A stretch of 64,000 nt of DNA from Ursus arctos (lineage: Eukaryota > Chordata > Mammalia > Carnivora > Ursidae). The position numbers and the translations under genes are program-made. Location of the stretch: assembly GCF_023065955.2 (NCBI RefSeq), contig NW_026622886.1, positions 14,890,001-14,954,000 of the forward strand, written 5' to 3'. This document shows positions 1 to 12,835 of the stretch, one piece after another. The notes beneath the pieces were generated by a model. The model was not told the origin of the DNA. It searched no databases and saw only the letters and a list, made by a program, of their open reading frames with translations. Position 1 is the first letter of the stretch; each line of letters starts with the position of its first letter.

Positions 1-1020
1 TTTAATCAAGAAAGGATGCTGTACTTTGTCAAATGTTTTTTTTCTGCCTCTATTGAGAGGATCATATGGTTCTTGTCCTTTCTTTCATTAGTGTAGTGTA
101 TCACATTGATTTGTAGATGTTGAACCATGCTTGCATCCCAGGAATAAATCCCACTTGGTTGTGGTGGAGAATCCTTTTATGTACTATTGGATCCTGTTGG
201 CTAGTATCTTGGTAAGAATTTTTGCATCCATGTTCATCAGGGACATTGGTCTGTAAATCTCCTTTTTGAGAGGGTCTTTGTCTGGTTTTGGGATCAAGGT
301 AATGCTGTCCTCATAGAAAGAGTTAAGAAGTTTTCCTTCCGTTTATATTTTTTTGAAGAAGCTTCAGAAGAATAGGTATTAATTCTTCTTTAAATGTTTG
401 CTAGAATTCTCCTGGAAAGCCATCCAGCTCTGGGCTTTTGTTTGTTGGGAGATTTTTGCTTACTGCTTCAATTTCCTTGCTGGTCATGGGTCTGTTCAGG
501 TTTTCTATTTCTTCCTGTTTCAGTTTTGGTAACTTGTAAGTCTCTAGTAATGCATCCATTTCTTCCAGATTGCCTAATTTGTTGGCATGTAGCTGCTCAT
601 AATATGTTCTTATAAATTGTTTGTATTTCTTCAGTGTTGGTTGTGTTCTTTCCTCTTTCATTCATGATTTTATTTATTTGGGTCCTTTCTCTTTTCTTTT
701 TGATAAGTCTGGCCAGAGGTGTATCAATCTTATTAATTCTTTCAGAGATCCAACTACTTGTTTTGTCCATCTGTTCTACTTTTCATTTGGTTTCTGTTTC
801 ATTGATTTCTGCTCTTATTACTAATTCTCTTCTCCTGCTTTAGGCTTTATTTGCTTTTCTTTCTCTAGCCCCTTTAGGTTTAAGTTTAGGTTGTGTATTT
901 GAGACCTTTCTTATTTCTTGAGAAAGGCTTATATTGCTATATACTTCCCTCTTAGGACTGCCTTTGCTGTGTCCCAAAGGTTTTGAACAGTTGTGTTTTG
1001 ATTTTCAAGGACTGATTTTA
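1..1020 (-). mobile_element. L1 LINE fragment, ORF2 part, 5'-truncated
   Basis: Read on the minus strand this is an L1 ORF2 segment between the endonuclease and the RT. Decayed pieces such as [24 protein letters not shown] text (here [20 protein letters not shown] at 401-661) are visible. The 3' part of the element is outside the window. Similarity ends at about 1020, so it is 5'-truncated inside ORF2. Many stops; an inactive copy. Confidence 0.85.
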
Positions 1021-1829
1021 AAAAAAGAATATTAAAAGCCTAATACTCTCAATGAAGTTGTAAAACATATGCACATTTTATCACTTTCCTGGTTTAACTG
1101 TCAAACTTTTTGAGTCTCATGAGGTAAAGTACCATTAAACAAAATAAATCATTGTATGGAAATAACGTCAAGGCCTAAGTAAAGTTAGAAGCTGAGAATT
1201 GACTATATTTGGCTTTTAGTTTCCTCAGACCTTCTTAATTACCAAATAAATTGTCTTATTTTCATCTAACTTGACCTCTTCCTTTCTTTTTGGAACACTT
1301 TCCTGTTTTAAATTGTGTAATGCATTCTCTTGGCTTTATTTCTACTCCTGCACAACTCCCGGTGTGCTTCTTATAAACTTTTCTTCTACTGGATCCTTAT
1401 TGTTAATTGTCCATGGTTTTTTTGTCTGTCCTACATTTCTTTCATTTTTCTTTTTCTCACTAGTTGTTTTATATAGTTTCTCTGAGAGTTTTAGTGAGGG
1501 CTAGGAGGTTTTCAGATTTTGAGCTGCCTTATATTTGGTGTTGCCTACCCATCTCAGGCTTGATTTTTTTTTTTTTTTAACCTAGGGATTGATAGATTTT
1601 ATCTAATACCAACCTTTGAGAGTAGGTTTCAACTTTTCCCCTTATATAAATTTTCTGCTTGAGGTATTTTGAGTCTAAAGGCCTCCCTTTTACAGAGTCT
1701 GGTATCAGGTACTCACATGATTTTAACTTTTACTTAATAATTTGTCTTATGAATTCGTTGGACTGTCTTCTAACTAATAGAATACATGCTGGTATTGTGT
1801 ACTTGCAGCACCCTAAGAGCTTTATAGAT
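1021..1829. other. Intronic sequence without recognised gene
   Basis: AT-rich intron. A T-run lies near 1567-1579. Nothing else is recognised. Confidence 0.6.
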
Positions 1830-2005
1830 GTTGATTATATAGATCTCACAAGAACACCATAAGTTAGTAGTATTATTATCATCTCTATTTTATGGTCAAG
1901 GAATGAAGTTCAGAGAGGTTGAATACATTATCCAGGGCTACCCACATCAAGTAGTGGAGCCAGGCTTTGAACTCAGGTAGTCTAACTTCAGAACCATGCT
2001 TCTAA
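1830..2005 (-). repeat. MIR SINE remnant
   Basis: Contains the MIR core in reverse: a 'tattattatcatctctatttta' stretch, 'gttcagagaggttgaat', then 'gagccaggctttgaactcag'. Diverged and ancient. Confidence 0.75.
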
Positions 2006-2530
2006 ATATATATGTATTTTCATAGTCTTCTGGAAAGCCTTACTTGTATGTATGTTGGTTATTTACAGTTTAGTGCCTTCAAACCTGAAGTCATTGTTTC
2101 CTCTCCATCTCTGTCCTCCCTCCAGCAAGTATGCTCTTCTTTTTCACATCTTAGGTTTTGTTTTTTTCTGGTTATTTACCCTCGAAAACTGAGTCATTCT
2201 AGATTACCATCTCCTTCTTTCCTCATTTGGTCCTTGTATCTTACTGATTTGTCCTTTTAATTAACTTGAATAAGTGCATTCTGCTGATTTTCATTGTCCC
2301 TTTTTAGTTGAAGTTATGATCTTTCATCTGGAATAGTTACTTATTCTGTGCTAGCTGGAACTGCACTTATCTTGCTACTTTGTAACTGCTCATGTGTATA
2401 TCTTCTCTACTGGACTCTGTTCTTGTAAATATGGACCCTGAATTATGATTTTGTAATCTCAGTGCCTACCTTAATACATCACATACAACTGGTATACAAT
2501 AATTTGTGAATATATGAATTAACTTGTCAT
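2006..2530. other. Intronic sequence without recognised gene
   Basis: No motif, RNA gene or repeat that I can name. Confidence 0.5.
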
Positions 2531-2950
2531 TAGACTTTAGTTTTTTATAGTTTTTTATTTTAATTCCACTACAATTAACATACAGTGTTATATTAATTTC
2601 AGGTGTACGATACAATGATTGAACAATTCTATGCATTACTCAGTGCTTATAGTGATAAGTATACTCTTAATTTCCTTCACCTATTTCATCCATCCTCTCC
2701 CCACTCCCCTCTGATAGCCATCAGTTTGTTTTCTATAGTTAGGATTCTGTTCCTTGGTTTGTCTCTCTCTTTTTTTTCCTTGCTCATTTATTTTCTTTCT
2801 TAAATTCTACATATGAGTATAATCATATGGTATTTGTCTTTCTCTGACTGGTTCATTTAGCTTAGCATTATACTTTCCAGATCCATCCATGTGTTGTTGC
2901 AAATGGCAATATTTCATTCTTTTTTTTATGGATAAATAATATTCCATTAT

Positions 2951-3046
2951 ATGTCTGTATATAGATATATAGATAGATCTAGATTTATCTATCTGTGTAT
3001 CTATCTATGTATTGATGTATCTATGTATCCATCTATCTATGTATAG
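2951..3046. repeat. Imperfect TATC/TATG tetranucleotide tract
   Basis: Interrupted tetranucleotide array inside the old L1, at the place where L1 ORF2 normally reads 'tattccattgtatatat'. Probably a local expansion within the element. Confidence 0.7.
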
Positions 3047-3976
3047 ACTGCTTCCATAATTTGGCCATTGTAAATAATGCTGCAATAAACATAGTGGTGT
3101 ATTTCTTTTCAAATTGGTGTTTTTGTATTCTTTGGTAAATATCCAGTAGTGGAATTACTGGATCATATGGTAGTTCTATTTTTAATTTTTTTGAGGAACC
3201 CCCATACTGTTTTCCACAGTGGCTGCACCAGTTTGCATTCCCACCAGTGTGTGCGGGTTCCTTTTTCTCCGCATCCTCACCACTTGTTTCTTGTGTTGTT
3301 GATTTTAGCCATTCTTACACATGTGAGGTGCTTTGTCATTGCAGTTTTGATTTACATTTCTCTCATGATGAGTGATGTTGAGAATCTTTTCATGTGTCTG
3401 TTGGCTATATGTGTGCCTTCTTTGGAGAAATGTCTGTTCAGTTTTAATTGGATTGTTTGTTTTCTTGGTGTTGAGTTGTATCAGTTCTTTATATATTTGG
3501 GGTTCTAACCCTTTATCATTAGCACGTATTTTCTACCATTTGGTATGTTGTCTTTTCTGTTGATTATTTCCTTTGTTGTACAGAAGCTTTTTATGTTGAT
3601 GTAGACCCAATTGTTTATTTTTTGCTTTTGTTTTCCTTGCTTCAGGAGATATATCTAGAAGGATTTGCTATGGACAATGTCATAGAAATGACCGCTTGTG
3701 CTCTATTCCATAATTTTTGTGGTTTCAGATCTCAGATTTAGGCCCTTAATCTGTTTTGAGTTTATTTTTGTATATAGCATAAGAAAGTGGTCCAGTTTCA
3801 TTCTTTTGCATGTAGCTGTCCAGTTTTTCCAACACCATTTGTTGAAGAGAATGTCTTTTTCTCATTGCATATTTTTTGCTTCTTAATCAAAGATTGACCA
3901 TATACTTGTAGATTTATTTCTGGGTTTTGTGTTCAGTTCCATTGATCTATGTGTCTGTTTTTGTGCCAGTACCATA

Positions 3977-4187
3977 TTTTTTTTTAATTTTAATTTTAAT
4001 TTTAATTTATTTTTTTGCGAGAGATCTAGCACAAGTAAGAGAGAGAGCAGAAGCAGAAGGGCAGAGGGAGAGGGAGAAGCAGGCTTCCCACTGAGCAGGG
4101 AGCCCGATGTGGCATTGGATCCCAGGACCCTGGAGTCATGACCCAAGCTGAAGGCAGACACTTAACTGACTGAGCCACCCAGGCACC
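3977..4187 (-). mobile_element. SINEC (tRNA-Lys-derived) insertion in the old L1
   Basis: Minus strand, with T-rich tail copy (AATTTT repeats) on the left and the tRNA-like head 'tgagccacccaggcacccc' on the right. Duplication 'ccagtaccata' at 3966-3976 and 4188-4198. Confidence 0.93.
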
Positions 4188-4611
4188 CCAGTACCATACT
4201 GTTTTTTGATTACTACAGCTTTGTAATACAAGTTAAATTCTGTAATCGTGATTCCTCCAGGTTTTTTCTTTTTCAAGATTGCTTTGGCTATTCAGGGTCT
4301 TTTGTGGTTCCATACAAATTTTAGGATTGTTTGTTCTAGTTCTGTGAAAAGTGTTGTTGGTATTTTGATTGATAGGGATTGCATTAAATGTCTAGATTGC
4401 TTTGGGCAGTATAGACATTTTAACAATTGTTAAATGTCTATAAATGTCTATATTGTTCTTTCAATCCATGAGCATGGAATGTCTTTCCATTTCTTTGTGT
4501 CATCTCCAATTTCTTTCAACAATGTTGTATTATTTTCAGAGTAGAGGTGTTTCACCTCTTAAGTTTATTCTTACTATTTTTTGGTGTCGTTGTAAATGGG
4601 ATTGTTTTCTT

Positions 4612-4794
4612 TTTTTTCTTCTTTTTTTTTTTAATAATGATTTTTTATTATATTATGTTAGTCACCATACAGTACATCCCCGGTTTTCGATGTAAGGCTC
4701 GATGATTCATTAGTTGTGTATAACACCCAGTGCACCATGCAATATGTGCCCTCCTTACTACCCATCACCGGCCTATCCCATTCCCCCACCCCCC
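4612..4794 (-). mobile_element. 5'-truncated young L1 (3' UTR only) in the old L1
   Basis: About 180 bp of the young carnivore L1 3' end ('gtcaccatacagtacatccc', 'taacacccagtgcaccatgc'), the same 3' end as at 39033-39293 and 62709. A perfect 21-bp duplication lies at 4591-4611 and 4795-4815. Confidence 0.93.
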
Positions 4795-6180
4795 TGTAAA
4801 TGGGATTGTTTTCTTAATTTCTCTCTCTGCTGCTTCATTATTAGTGTATAGATGTGCAACGGATTTCTGTACATTGATTTTGTATACTGTGACTTTATGG
4901 AATTCATTTCAATCCTAGTAGTTTTTTGGTGGAATATTTCAGGTTTTCTACATATAATATCACATCATCTATAATATTGAAAGTTTTACTTCTTCCCTAC
5001 CAATTCGGGTGCCTTTACTTTTCTTTGTGTTGTCTGGTTGCTGTGGTTCCAGTACTATGTTGAATAAGAGCGGTGAGAGTGGACATCCTTGTCTTGTTCC
5101 TGACCTTAGCGGATAAGCTTTCAGTTTTTCCCCTTCAAGTATGATGTTTGTTGTGGGTTTTTCATATATGGCCTTCATGTGTTGAGGTATGTACCCTCTA
5201 AACCTGCTATGTTAATGGGTTTTTATCATGAATATATGTTGTACTTTGTCAGATGCTTTTTCTGTATATTGAAATGATCAGATGGTTTTTATCTTATTCA
5301 TGTGATGTATCATGTTGATTGATTTGTGAATATTGGACCACCCTTGCATCCCAGGAATAAATCCCACCTGATTATGGTGAATAATATTTTTACTGGGTTA
5401 TTGGATTCAGTCTGCAATATTTTGTTGAGAATTTTTGCATCAGTGTTCATCAGAGACACTGGCATATATAATCCCCCCCCCCTTTTTTTTTTTTTGGTAA
5501 TGTCTTTTTTGGTTTTGGTATCAGGGTAATGCTTGCCTCATAGAATGAATTTGGAAGCTTTCCTTCCTCCTAATTTTTGGGATAGTTTGAGGAGAACACA
5601 TATTAATTCTCCTTTAAATGTTTGTTAGAAATATCTTGTGAAAGTGTCTGGTCCTGGACTTTTGTTTGTTGGGAGTTTTTTTGATTACCGATTAAATTTC
5701 TTTGTTGGTAATCAGTCTGTTCAAATTTTCTATTTCTTCCCGCTTCAGTTTTGGTTGGTTACATGTTTCCAGAAATTTATCAATTTTTTCTAGTTTGTCC
5801 AGTTTGTTGGTATATAATTTTTCATAATATTCTCTTACAGTCCTTTGTACTTTCATGGTGTCTGTTATTTCTTTTCTTTCATTTGTGATTTTGTTTATTT
5901 GAGTCTTTTCTTTTTCTGATGAGTCTCACAAAAGGTTTATCAATTTTGTTGATCTTTTCAACGAATCAGCTTCTGGTTTAATTGATCTTTTCTATTTCTT
6001 TTTTTAGTTTCTATATCATACATTTCTGCTCTACTCCTTCTTTCCTTCCTTCTGCTGGTTTTAGGTTTTGTTTGTTCTTCTCTTTCTGGCTCCTTTAGGT
6101 ATAAGGTTAGGTTGTTTCAGAATTTTCTTGCTTTTTGAGTTGAGCCTGTATTACTATAAATTTCCCTCTTAGTGCCATTT

Positions 6181-6371
6181 TTTTTTTAAAGATTTTATTT
6201 ATTTGACAGAGATAGAGACAGCCAGCGAGTGACAGAACACAGGCAGGGGGAGTGGGAGAGGAAGAAGCAGGCTCCTAGCGGAGGAGGCTGACGTGGGGCT
6301 CGATCCCGTAACTCCGGGATCACGCCCTGAGCCGAAGGCAGACGCTTAACCGCTGTGCCACCCAGGCGCCC
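6181..6371 (-). mobile_element. Young SINEC insertion in the old L1
   Basis: Full-length minus-strand SINE with T-tail, 'gacagccagcgagtgacaga' body and 'cacccaggcgccc' end. Duplication 'ccctcttagtgccattttt' begins at 6164 and 6372. Confidence 0.95.
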
Positions 6372-6591
6372 CCCTCTTAGTGCCATTTTTCCTGCATCCT
6401 AGAGATTTTGTATAATTTTGTTTTCATTTTCAATTTTTCTCCATGTTTTTTCCTTGTTTGATTTCTTGGTTGATTCATTCATTTTTTAATAACATGTTAT
6501 TAAACATCCACATATTTGTTTTCTTTCCAGATTTTTTTCTTGTGGTTGATTTCTAGTTTCATAGCATTGTCGTCAGAAAAGATGCATGGTG

Positions 6592-6790
6592 GGACACCTG
6601 GGTGGCTCAGTTGGTCGGGTGTCTGCCTTCATCTCAGGTCATGATCCCATGTCCTGGTATCAAGTCCTGTATCAGGATCCTTGCTCAGCGGGGAGCCTGC
6701 TTCTCCCTCTACCTGCTACTCCCCCTACTTGCATTCTCTTTCACTCTCTCTTTCTGACAAATGGATAAATAAAATCTTAAAAAAAAGAAA
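6592..6790 (+). mobile_element. SINEC insertion in the old L1
   Basis: Plus-strand SINE starting 'ggacacctgggtggctcagt' and ending in an A-rich tail. Perfect duplication 'agaaaagatgcatggtg' at 6575-6591 and 6791-6807. Confidence 0.95.
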
Positions 6791-9779
6791 AGAAAAGATG
6801 CATGGTGAGACTTTGATCTCTTTGTATTGGTTGAGACTTGTTTTGTAGCCTACTATATGATCTATTCTAGAAAGTGTTCCATGTGCACTTGAAAAGAATG
6901 TGTATTCTTCTCTTTTAGGATTGAGTATTCTGCATATATTTGTTAAATCCATCTGGTCCAGTGTGCCATTCAAAGGCATGATTTCCTTGTTAATTTTCTG
7001 TTTGGATGATCTGTCCATTGACATAACTGGAATGTTGAAGTCCCCTACGGTTATTGTATTAGTATCAATTAATTCCTTTATGTTTGTTATTAACTGTTTT
7101 ATGTATTTGGTTGCTCCCATAGTGGGTGCATGAATACTTACAGTTTTTATATCTTCTTGTTGGATTATTCTCTTTGTGATTATATAGTCTTTCTTTGTCT
7201 CTTGTTCAGTCTTTGTTTTAATGTGTAATTTGCCTGATATAAGTATTGTTACCCCAGCTTTCTTTTGATTTCCATTTGTATGATAAATATTGCTCTATCC
7301 CCTCACTTTCAATATGCATGTCTTTAGGTCTAAAATGAGTCTCTTGTAAAGCAGCACATAGATTGGTCTTATTTTTTAATCCACTCTGTCACTATAAGTC
7401 TTTGGAGCAGTTTGTCCATTTACATTCCATGTAATATTGATATGTATTTATTGCCATTTTGTTACTTGTTTTCTGTAACTTGTTCTGTGACTTCGTTACT
7501 TGTTATTGTAGTTTTCTCTCATCCTTTCTCTTCTTCCTCTCTCATGGTTTTCCAGCTTTCTTTAGTGAGGTACTTGGATTCATTTCTCTTTTTATTTGCA
7601 TATCTATTATTGGCTTTTGATTTTTGGTTACCATTAGGTTTGTATATAACTTCTGCATGTAGCAGCAGTCTATATGAAATTGATGGTCACTTGTTTGAAC
7701 CCATTCTTTACTCCTTTCCCCAGTACATTTTCTGTATATGGTATCATATTTTACATCTTTTTATTTTGTGAATCCCTTGGCTGATATTTACAGATAGTTA
7801 TTTTTACTGTTTTTGAGTTTACTTTTTATACCCTCACTTATGGTCTTTCATTTATACTCACTTTAATATTTCTTGTAGGTCTGGTTTAGTGGTCATGAAC
7901 TCCTTTAGTTTTAGTGGGTGTTTTGTTTTTGTTGTTGTTTGTATTTGTTTGTTTTTGTCTGAGAAATTCTTTATCTCTCCTTATGTTCTGAATGATAGTC
8001 TTGCTGGGTAAATTATTCTTGGCTGCAGATTTTTCCCTTTCAGCACTTTGAATATATCATGTTACTCCCTTCTGGCCTCAAATTTTCTATCTGCTGATAG
8101 CCTTATGGGGTTTCCCCTTGTATGTAACTGTCATCTTTTCTCTTACTGCTTTTAAAATTTTTTCTTTCTCACTAATTTTTGCCCTTTTAATTATTATGTG
8201 TCTTGGTGTGGACCTCTTTGCGTTGATTTTGTTGGGGAATTCTGTGCCTCCTAGACTTGGTTATCTGTTTCTTTGCCCAGGTCAGGGAAGTTTTCAACTA
8301 TTATTTCTTTAAATACATTTTCTGCTTTCCTTTCTTTCTCTTCTCCTTCTGGAATTCCTGTAATGCAAATGTTATTATGCTTGTGGAGTCCCTGAGTTCC
8401 CTACCTCTGCTCTCATTTTGCATAGTATTTTTTTTCTCTCTTACCTGCTCACCTTGATTACTTTCCATTACTTTAACTTCCAGGTTTCTAATTCATTCTT
8501 CTGCATCTCTAGCTTGTGTTTATTCTGTTGAGTGTATTTTCAATTTCAATTATTGTGTTGTTCATCTCTGATTGATTAGTTTTAGCTCTGTGGTGAGGGT
8601 CTCACTAATGTCCTTTACTCTTGTCAAGTCCAGTGAGTATCTTCATGATCATTACTTTAAATTTTTTTTCAGGATATCACTTATATTCATTTTGCTTATG
8701 TATCTTGCTATGATTTTGTCTTCCTTCTTTTGGGACATATTCCTGTGCCTCCTCACTTAACCTAACTCTCTGTCTGTTTCTCTTTGTTAGGAAAATCAGC
8801 TGGTCTCTTGCTCTTGAAAGTAGTGGGCAGGGCATTTACTTTCAATGAAGTGGCACCTGTCCTCCTCCACAGTAGCCATGAATATGTAGGGACATGTAGC
8901 CACGGCAGAGCTCCAGTCTGGCAGGGGCACTCCACAGTGTGTGTGCAGGTGGGGGTTGCAGTTTTAACAGGGTGCCAGTATTCTCCATGGGAGGTCAGGA
9001 GATACACGGTTGGCAAGATTTGTACTGATCTTCTGGTGGAGGGGATGTGCTGTCCCTGGACTGAGGCAGGTGTGGTTGGAGGGGGCAGGGTGGGGTGTAA
9101 GCATGTTAAGTAGTGAATGCCTGCCCCTGTTGGTTCCCACAGGTGACTGTGTGATTATTGGAGGGTAGGGAGGCAGGGGGTAGGAATGAAATGGCACCTG
9201 CCAGCTCTTTTGTTCCTGGAAAATCCCTCAGGAACTCTGAGCTTAGTAATTAACTCTCCCTTCTGTGCACCCCATGTGTTTTTCGAACTGCTGCTTCTAA
9301 GCTATATCTCTGAGGACTGTTGTGCTGTTTCTTTAAGGGCAGGAACTCAGTTTCCTTTCACCCTTTGGGCTCTCCCTCTCCCAACTTTTTAAAGTTCCAG
9401 GCTTTAAGTCCTGCTGGTTATAAGAACTCACAAAATTCTGTCCCTTTGATTTTCAAAGCTAATTGCTGTGGAGATTCATCTTCTTTGTGCAGGCTTCCCA
9501 GTATGTTAGTCTGTTTCTCACCCCTCTGTGTGCCTATGGCTCCCTTCCTCTGGCAGCCAGACCCAAGGGGTTTTTAGCTCCCCACTGCATCTCTGCCCTT
9601 CCTACCGTCTTAGGTGTTGCCTCTCCTTGACATTTAAGTACGGAGTCTGTTCTGCCAGTCTTCGGATTGTTTTCTAGGTTATCTGCACTGATGTGTTACC
9701 TAGTATCTGTGAGAGGAGGTGAATTTAGGGTCCTCTTCTGCCATCTTACCTGAAGATCTCTAGACCTTAGTTTTTATGA

Positions 9780-10518
9780 GTTTAATATTGTCAAGAATGT
9801 CAGATAAAATAATTTTTTGATCTGGTTTTTAAAAAGTGGCTTTCAGTGCCTTATGTTTTCAAAAGCTAAAAATAGTTTCTGTAATAGTAGTGATCAAGGA
9901 TAAAATGGACTATTTTATGTAGTTACATTATCTTCAAAATATGTTGTATTGTAAAATGATATCTTCAAAACTATTATAATGTTCTTGTGGTTTACAACAG
10001 TCCACATCTTCAATTATATTTTCAAGTATGAAATATTGATTTTCTTGGTAGCATTTGAACAGCAAGAAGAGTTTATATTCTTCCCATAATGCAGAAATAT
10101 CTTTTAACTTATATAAATCTCTGACATCTCAGAAGGATTGTGTTAAAATGGAGGAGGCATGTGTCATAAATCTTTATTCTTTGGTATAGAATATAGTAGC
10201 TGAGTGTTAATTGCTTCCAATATTTAAGTATTTATATAAAGTAATAGGGAATTTTTGGATTCAGATTTTAGTACATGGCAGTAGTCCTACATTCACTAAT
10301 AATTTCTGAAGGTGGTTATATTTCCTAATAATTTCCTTACATCAAATAAATGAAGTTATTGTTCCAAGGAGAATGCATGAAAGATGACATTCATTTTCTA
10401 CATGACTAGAATTTTCTTATGCAACATGCTGCTGGCTGTGGGACTATGAGGCTTCTTTTTGTTTTTCAAAGCACGATTCTGCTTAACTGTTAACTCTGCG
10501 CTTGTGCTTTATTTGCAG
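9780..10518 (+). other. Intron flank upstream of the 10519 exon
   Basis: Unique-looking AT-rich sequence. The last 30 bp hold a likely pyrimidine tract and the AG acceptor at 10517-10518. No other feature recognised. Confidence 0.6.
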
Positions 10519-10599
10519 CATCTGGCGAGGCCCCAATGTGAACTGCACAGACAGTTCGGGTTACACTGCTTTACACCATGCAGCCTTAAATGGACATAA
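10519..10599 (+). CDS. ANKS1B: ANKS1B coding exon (likely exon 2), first ankyrin repeat start
   Basis: An 81-nt exon preceded by a pyrimidine-rich tract ending TTTGCAG and followed by GTAAGT. It enters on the third base of a codon and leaves after two bases of a lysine codon (phase 2 to 2), so skipping it would keep frame. It encodes [20 protein letters not shown] and then AALNGH: the classic ankyrin signature G-x-T-A-L-H-x-A-A-x-x-G-H. The segment just upstream in the protein is on an exon outside the window. The last exon bases are AA rather than AG, compensated by a consensus intron side. Identification rests on protein similarity remembered from human ANKS1B, plus seamless phase joining to the next exon. 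Confidence 0.93.
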   Translation, partial: HLARPQCELHRQFGLHCFTPCSLKWT

Positions 10600-11362
10600 G
10601 TAAGTGCTACTTATTTGGACTAGAAACCTGGTGTATTTAGTTACATGTGATGAAGTTGATTATGTTGATGATACCTATCTCATGTTGCCAGGAGTCTCCT
10701 GGGCTTAGGTGAGTTTGAAGAGGCACCAGGTGGCAACAATGACGATTTAAACTTGCTAGGAATGTTGCTGTGGATGATTATGTGCAGAGTATAAACCAAG
10801 AGAATTGTTCTAAAATAGTCAAATATCACACAAGGAGAATGAGAGAAGTGACAGGACATGTTAGTTATATGTAGCTTTCAGGGGGGAATGGAATAAAACC
10901 AATTAGTAACATCATCCTACCTTTTTTGGGTGTCTTTATCGAACATGGGAAGTATTCACCAAGAGTAAAATCTTAATAGGTTCTTACTATGAATATGAGC
11001 CACTTCAAAATCCTTCAAATTTAGGTAACATGCTTTTTCTTTGTCATTCAAGATAGTCTTTCTGGTTTTAAATTTCTTTAACCTGTGGAATTATGTTTCA
11101 ATACTGTGATAGCCTACAGTATGGACAGTGAAAGAATGTGTAACCATAACCATCATTTCATTTCTAGTGTTTTATCTAGGTTACCTAATGGTTTACTGAC
11201 AAAGTGTGAGGAGTCTGAATGATTTAGATGTTCTGTTCTCCCCCGTCAGAAGGAAAAGGACTCTTTTCATGTCTCCCTTTCCTTTCTGTTTTTCCTTTGC
11301 TCTAATGATCCAAATTATTAGTCTTCCCAGAGTTAGATCATTTCATTTTACTTTTACTTCAT
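10600..11362 (+). other. Intron start after the 10519 exon
   Basis: Begins with the GTAAGT donor. Otherwise unique-looking with nothing I can name. Confidence 0.55.
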
Positions 11363-11565
11363 TTTTTAAAAGATTTATTTATTTTAGAAAAAGAGGGAGA
11401 GTGTGTGTGTGCATGCACATGCCATGGGAAAGGCCTAGGGAGAGAATCTTCAAGCAGACTGAGCGTGGAGCCTGACTTGGGGCTCGATCTCATGACCCAT
11501 GAGATCATGCTCTGTGCCAAAACCAAGAGTTGGGTTCTTAACTGACTGAGTCACCCAGGTGCCCC
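11363..11565 (-). mobile_element. Older SINEC copy
   Basis: Minus-strand tRNA-Lys SINE: 'ttaaaagatttatttatttt' tail side, 'ggggctcgatctcatgaccc', then 'gagtcacccaggtgccccc'. Several substitutions; no clear duplication. Confidence 0.88.
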
Positions 11566-12719
11566 CATTTTATCAGAGTTTTTTTTAGATATAGTAATTA
11601 CTGCCTTAAAAATGCTAGTTACCAAAAAAAAAAAACAAAAAACAAAACCAAAAACTAGTTACCCTTTGCTTTCCCACCTGTTCCTTTATTTTGTGAATTA
11701 AGACACAAGATCAAGTCACACTTGATAACATTTTATGGCTTTAAAGTTCTCACACAAGAAACGCCCTTTTCATCATTTATCACTATGACATTTTTTATTT
11801 TTAAACTTTTTGCATAAATCTAATATTATCATTCTGTTTGGATGTGGTGATATATCTATATCTACCCATGTATAATTATACATATACATATAATCATAAA
11901 CATAATGTTTCATCATTTGGATTCTTAGTATTAGAATTCCCAAACAACATTTCTTTTTATCCACTCCCTATTCTATATTATATTATCTTATACATCTAAC
12001 TCAGAACCTTTTATTTTGCTGGGTCTTTTTCAAAATATATTGCTGTCCTTCTGTAGAGTGTAAAATGTGTACTGGTCCCTATCATCTGAATGTTTTAAAG
12101 GAATTACTCTTTATTCTTCTTTGTACCTGGGTTATCAGGAATGAAGGCAAATTAAATCAGCCTAAGAAATACAATGCAGTTGGCTTCTTTGATCATCTTA
12201 ATGGTGCATTTGGGGAATTCCAGTTGGGAAAATAATTGGAAAGACAAACTATCAGATCTAATGGACAGAAGATCTTCAGCCTGAGCATTGGAGCTATACT
12301 ACTTTTCTTGTTCTATCTTTGCTTGTCATTATAAGCAGTTCTCAAAATAATGTTGTCCCAAAATGGATTAGCATTCATATCCATCTGTGGTTTTCAGTGT
12401 TTAGTAAATGTTATTGATTTATACGTGATGGCCTATCAAGTTCTAACCATTGAGATATGTTTCCCTATGGCCCACTGCATAATTTTTCATTTCTATTAAC
12501 AATGTACAAAGTAAAGATAATTTAAGCAAACTGATTAGCAATCATTAAAATCATAAAGAGAGGGGGATTTAACTAGATATCTTAGACATCTTTAAGATCG
12601 CTTTAATTGCAGATGTTCCCTGAGAATTATGTGTCTCTGCTTTGATTTTATACGAAGATCTCATCTTTTTAACACTTTCTAGAAAGATTTTACTCAGTGT
12701 CATTCTATAGGCATTGGAA
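11566..12719. other. Intronic sequence without recognised gene
   Basis: An A-rich simple tract (about 11623-11655) and AT-rich unique sequence. No gene or RNA seen. Confidence 0.5.
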
Positions 12720-12835
12720 AAAAGCAGGAGAATTCTAATCCCATCTTCCCATCTCTGCTAGTTACGTATCTTGAGCCATTTAATTAACCCATCTAGGGCT
12801 CAGTTCAGTATAATGAATACATAGGCTGGATATTT
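12720..12835 (+). repeat. MIR SINE remnant
   Basis: Plus-strand MIR core: 'aatcccatcttcccatctct' then 'gctagttacgtatcttgagc' and 'catctagggctcagtt'. Confidence 0.65.

Larger units (their letters stand above)
2550..9760 (-). mobile_element. Full-length old L1 LINE, minus strand, with four nested insertions
   Basis: From left to right this reads as the reverse of an L1: 3' UTR (2550-2900), ORF2 C-terminal part, RT (a decayed [19 protein letters not shown] motif at 4969-5178), endonuclease (GDFNIPVMSMDRSSKQKINK at 6725-7120), then the ORF1/5' UTR region ending near 9750 in the reverse of an 'aagatggcagaagaggac' start. It is flanked by 'tagactttagttttttat' (2531-2548) and 'tagaccttagtttttatg' (from 9761), an imperfect target-site duplication, so both ends are preserved. 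Without the four nested insertions it is about 6.3-6.4 kb. Many stops and shifts; inactive. It lies antisense to ANKS1B. Confidence 0.88.

Noticed and set aside
2951..3046. Possible CRISPR-like array of short repeats
   Set aside because: An imperfect tetranucleotide microsatellite, with no spacers, in a mammalian L1.
3977..4187. SINE heads as tRNA genes (all SINE copies in the window)
   Set aside because: They are tRNA-Lys-derived retroposons with A-tails and duplications, not cloverleaf-forming tRNA genes.
8784..9577. Several open frames of about 70-110 codons on both strands
   Set aside because: They lie in the reversed 5' UTR of the old L1, GC-rich and stop-poor; no domain or splice context.
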